In this document: piece by piece, positions 9,007-11,475 of the stretch | Numbering within the stretch: position 1 is the first letter of the stretch | Layout of the letters: every line of letters starts with the position of its first letter | Notes under the pieces: model-generated | Databases searched by the model: none | Seen by the model: the letters and a program-made list of their open reading frames with translations, nothing else | What the model was told of the DNA's origin: nothing | Position numbers and translations under genes: made by a program | NCBI GenBank assembly: GCA_030038715.1 | Contig: JASHSO010000453.1 | Location: 1-11,475, forward strand | DNA from: Streptosporangiaceae bacterium | Lineage (GTDB): Bacteria > Actinomycetota > Actinomycetes > Streptosporangiales > Streptosporangiaceae | Reading direction: 5' to 3' | Length of the DNA stretch: 11,475 nt

Positions 9007-9497
9007 AGCTGCTCCCTGTCGCCGTCGCTGTGCGGACCGTCGTCGCGCGCGTTCAGCGCCCTGGCCGTCGCGTCCTTCCACGCCATCCAGCCAAGAAGCG
9101 CGCACTTGATCCGCGCCGGGTACTTGGAGACTCCCGCGAACGCGACCGCATCGCCCAGCAGGCTCTCGTCTGGTTCCGCCTCGCCTTTGGACTGCATCAG
9201 CCGCAGGAACTCTTCGCTAGCCGCCATGGCCTCCGTTACCGGCTCGCCAATGATCATATCGGCCATCACCGAAACGCTAGCCTGGCTTATCGAGCAGCCC
9301 AGGGCCTCGTACGACACGTCTGCCAGGACAGGTTGACCGGAGGAGTCTTTGAGCGCCACCCGGATTGTCACCTCGTCGCCGCAAGTCGGGTTGACGTGCC
9401 GGACCTCGGCGTCGAACGGCTCGCGTAGCCCGGCGTGCAACGGGCGGCGGTAATGCTCCAGGATGATCTCCTGGTACATCGACTCGAGCTGCTGCAT
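9003..9497 (-). CDS. sufU: SufU, zinc-dependent sulfurtransferase partner of SufS
   Basis: Accepts persulfide sulfur from SufS and hands it to the SufBCD scaffold; related to IscU but acting as a transferase in Gram-positive bacteria. The product is 164 residues. The zinc site is complete: C39 and D41 (NPTCGDE), C68 (ALGCSISQAS) and C132 (RIKCALLGW). The stretch between GEPV and KYPARIKC carries the roughly 20-residue insertion typical of SufU against IscU, and the LPPVK chaperone motif of IscU is absent. The start is ATG 9497, with GAAGG (9505-9509) 7 nt upstream; a GTG at 9527 is in frame but has a poorer site. The gene follows sufS by 48 nt and overlaps sufT by 4 nt. The last ~15 residues are charged and probably disordered. 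Confidence 0.95.
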   Translation of the reverse strand: MQQLESMYQEIILEHYRRPLHAGLREPFDAEVRHVNPTCGDEVTIRVALKDSSGQPVLADVSYEALGCSISQASVSVMADMIIGEPVTEAMAASEEFLRLMQSKGEAEPDESLLGDAVAFAGVSKYPARIKCALLGWMAWKDATARALNARDDGPHSDGDREQL

Positions 9498-9545
9498 CAC
9501 GCCACCTTCAACCGTACTGGGCCGCACCGATGTTCCAGCCGCAGC

Positions 9546-10808
9546 TTAAGAACCCCCGAAGAACTGCTTCGCTTGCTGGATCCCCGCTGCCAGTGCATCC
9601 ACCTCGTCATGGGTGTTGTACAGGTACAACGAGGCACGGGTGCTGGCCTGGACGCCGAGCGCCCGGTGCAGCGGCCACGCGCAGTGGTGCCCGGCCCGCA
9701 CCGCGATCCCACGGTCGTCCAGCAGCTGGCTGACGTCGTGCGGATGCACGCCGTCGAGCGTGAACGAGATCGCGCTGCCGCGGCCCTCGGCCCGCGGCGG
9801 CCCGAGGATCCGCAGGCCGTCGATCTCGGCCAGGGCGGCGAGGGCATGGCGCACCAGGTCGTGCTCGTGCGCCCTGACGGCCTCCAGCCCGACCTCCCCG
9901 AGATAGTCCACGGCCGCGCCGAGGCCGACGGCCTGCGCGATCGGCATCGTGCCGGCCTCGAACTTGTGCGGCGGCGGCGCGTAAGTCGACCTGTCCATCC
10001 AGACGGTCTCGATCATCTCGCCACCGCCAAGGAACGGAGGCATCTCCTCCAGCAGCTCGCGGCGCGCCCAGAGCACGCCTATGCCGGTCGGGCCGCACAT
10101 CTTGTGCCCAGTGAAGCCGACGAAGTCAGCGCCGAGTGAGCCCACATCCATCAGCCCGTGCGGCACCGACTGCGCGGCATCCACCAAGACCAGGGCCCCA
10201 GCCGCATGCGCCCGTTCTGCGATCTGGCTGACCGGGTTGATCGTCCCCAGCACGTTCGACTGGTGAGACAGCGCGACCAGCCGCGTCTTGTCCGAAATCA
10301 GGTCGCCTGCCCGAGCCAGGTCAAGCAGACCGCCCTGGTTCACGTTGAACCACCGCAGCCGGGCTCCGGTCCGCGCGCACAGCAGCTGCCAGGGCACGAT
10401 GTTGGAGTGATGCTCCATCTCGGTGATGACAATCTCGTCGCCCTCGGCCAGCCGCAGCCGGCCAGCGCCAGCTCCAGATGTCGCGTTGCCTATCGAGTAG
10501 GCCACGAGGTTGATCGCTTCGGTGACGTTCTTGGTGAACACCACCTCTGTCTCGTCAGTGGTGCCGATGAATTGCGCGATCTTGATCCGGGCGCCCTCGT
10601 AAGCCGCCGTCGCCTCCTCGCCCAGCTCGTGGGTAGCGCGGTGGATGTTGGCGTTGTGCCGCTCGTAGAACTCGGTCAGGGCCTCGATCACCTGCCGCGG
10701 CTTCTGCGAGGTATTCGCGCTGTCCAGGTAGGCGAGCGGCCGCCCGCCGCGGACCGTCCGGTCCAGGATCGGGAAGTCCTTGCGGATCCGGGCGACGTCG
10801 AGACTCAT
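9546..10808 (-). CDS. sufS: Cysteine desulfurase SufS (class V aminotransferase, group II)
   Basis: PLP enzyme that removes sulfur from L-cysteine, giving alanine and an enzyme persulfide for Fe-S cluster assembly. The product is 420 residues, normal for SufS. Key sites are the N-terminal RKDFPIL and YLDSANTSQKP, the cofactor-stacking His in EMEHHSNIVPW (133-134), D210 and Q213 (VLVDAAQSVPHG), the Schiff-base lysine K236 in FTGHKMCGPTG, and the persulfide cysteine C376 in RAGHHCAWPLH. The short loop around C376 marks group II enzymes that need a SufU or SufE partner; sufU lies directly downstream. The ATG at 10808 overlaps the sufC stop in ATGA (10805-10808), so translation is coupled and no strong Shine-Dalgarno is needed. 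The stop is TAA, uncommon in this GC-rich setting. Confidence 0.97.
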   Translation of the reverse strand: MSLDVARIRKDFPILDRTVRGGRPLAYLDSANTSQKPRQVIEALTEFYERHNANIHRATHELGEEATAAYEGARIKIAQFIGTTDETEVVFTKNVTEAINLVAYSIGNATSGAGAGRLRLAEGDEIVITEMEHHSNIVPWQLLCARTGARLRWFNVNQGGLLDLARAGDLISDKTRLVALSHQSNVLGTINPVSQIAERAHAAGALVLVDAAQSVPHGLMDVGSLGADFVGFTGHKMCGPTGIGVLWARRELLEEMPPFLGGGEMIETVWMDRSTYAPPPHKFEAGTMPIAQAVGLGAAVDYLGEVGLEAVRAHEHDLVRHALAALAEIDGLRILGPPRAEGRGSAISFTLDGVHPHDVSQLLDDRGIAVRAGHHCAWPLHRALGVQASTRASLYLYNTHDEVDALAAGIQQAKQFFGGS

Positions 10809-11475
10809 GTCAGCGCACCCGCTTGCACGAAGCGCTCATAGCCGCTCGCCTCGAGGTCGTCAGCCAGCTCGGATCCGCCTTCCTCGACGATTCGGCCAGC
10901 CACGAAAACGTGCACGAAGTCCGGCTGCACGTAGCGCAGGATCCGGGTGTAGTGGGTAATCAATAGCACGCCGTGTGAGGTGTCCTCGCGGAACCTGTTG
11001 ATGCCGGCGGACACCACCCGCAATGCGTCGATGTCCAAGCCGGAGTCTGTCTCGTCGAGGATCGCGATCTTGGGGTTGAGCAGCTCGAGCTGCAAGATCT
11101 CGTGGCGCTTCTTCTCGCCGCCGGAGAATCCCTCGTTCAGGTTCCGCTGCGCGAACGACGGATCGATGGACAGCTGCTCCATTGCCTCGCGCAGTTCCTT
11201 GCTGAAGGTGCGGATCTTCGGCGCCTCGCCGCGGACGGCCGTGATGGCCGTACGCAGGAAGTTCGACACCGACACGCCCGGCACCTCGACCGGGTACTGC
11301 ATCGCCAGGAACAGCCCCGCGCGGGCCCTGGCATCGACACTCATCGCGAGCACGTCCGAGCCGTCTAGTCGGATCGAGCCCTGCGTGACCTGGTACCTCG
11401 GGTGCCCGGCGACGGCATAAGCGAGCGTGGTCTTGCCCGAGCCGTTCGGGCCCATGATCGCGTGCGTCTGCCCGG
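10805..11475 (-). CDS. sufC: SufC, ABC-type ATPase of the SufBCD complex (5' end cut by window edge)
   Basis: Cytosolic ATPase that drives assembly of Fe-S clusters on the SufB-SufD scaffold. The frame stays open to the window edge (GQTHAI precedes the ATG at 11455), so this ATG is internal; it lies inside the usual 'HAIMGPNGSGK' segment. About 222 of the usual ~250 residues are visible. Walker A is GPNGSGKTT (visible residues 8-16), the Q-loop LAMQYP, the ABC signature FSGGEKKRHEILQ, Walker B KIAILDETDSGLD and the H-loop LLITHYTRIL. The ETDSGLD ending and EKKRHEI form are characteristic of SufC rather than transporter ATPases. sufB and sufD are expected just beyond the right edge. The 3' end overlaps sufS by 4 nt. 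Confidence 0.97.
   Translation of the reverse strand, partial: GQTHAIMGPNGSGKTTLAYAVAGHPRYQVTQGSIRLDGSDVLAMSVDARARAGLFLAMQYPVEVPGVSVSNFLRTAITAVRGEAPKIRTFSKELREAMEQLSIDPSFAQRNLNEGFSGGEKKRHEILQLELLNPKIAILDETDSGLDIDALRVVSAGINRFREDTSHGVLLITHYTRILRYVQPDFVHVFVAGRIVEEGGSELADDLEASGYERFVQAGALT

Overview
The window comes from a high-GC Gram-positive bacterium, almost certainly an actinomycete. The signs are strong G/C bias at third codon positions, GTG and TTG starts, an SseB-family gene beside leuA, a leucine leader peptide before leuA, a membrane Ser/Thr kinase of the Pkn type, and the actinobacterial suf order sufC-sufS-sufU-sufT. Order and genus cannot be fixed from the sequence alone.

Layout. (a) 1-519 (+): 3' part of an SseB-like gene, convergent with leuA; the two stop codons share one CTAG. 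(b) 516-2258 (-): leuA, 2-isopropylmalate synthase. (c) 2259-2593: a 335-base non-genic stretch. On the minus strand it holds a near-leaderless 14-codon leader peptide (MTRGLLLRGRGEAR) with three consecutive Leu codons. This is followed by an 11-bp hairpin whose loop is perfectly complementary over 8 nt to sequence downstream of the hairpin, a potential H-type pseudoknot, and so a leucine-responsive attenuator. A weak divergent plus-strand -10 element is also present. (d) 2594-4862 (+): a translationally coupled two-component pair, a cytosolic GAF-type sensor kinase of the NarL/DegS class and a NarL/FixJ-type response regulator, followed by a hairpin terminator. (e) 5114-6331 (+): zinc- and NAD-dependent, glutathione-independent formaldehyde dehydrogenase. 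(f) 6387-6411: a terminator hairpin between convergent genes. (g) 6503-8497 (-): a transmembrane Ser/Thr kinase with an extracytoplasmic beta-sandwich-like region, a bacterial Ig-like (Big_2) domain and a Ser-Pro repeat tail. (h) 8632-11475 (-): the distal end of a suf Fe-S cluster assembly operon: sufC (partial), sufS, sufU and sufT.

How the parts work together. The suf genes form one translationally coupled unit: SufC powers the SufBCD scaffold (sufB/D presumably lie just beyond the right edge), SufS takes sulfur from cysteine, SufU accepts it, and the SufT/DUF59 protein helps cluster maturation. leuA starts leucine biosynthesis and appears to be controlled by its own leader peptide. The two-component pair, the formaldehyde dehydrogenase and the Ser/Thr kinase have no clear functional link with each other.

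Most of the window is ordinary actinobacterial chromosome. I see no mobile elements, CRISPR arrays, tRNA or rRNA genes. The most interesting items are the leuA leader/pseudoknot and the unusual extracytoplasmic architecture of the kinase.
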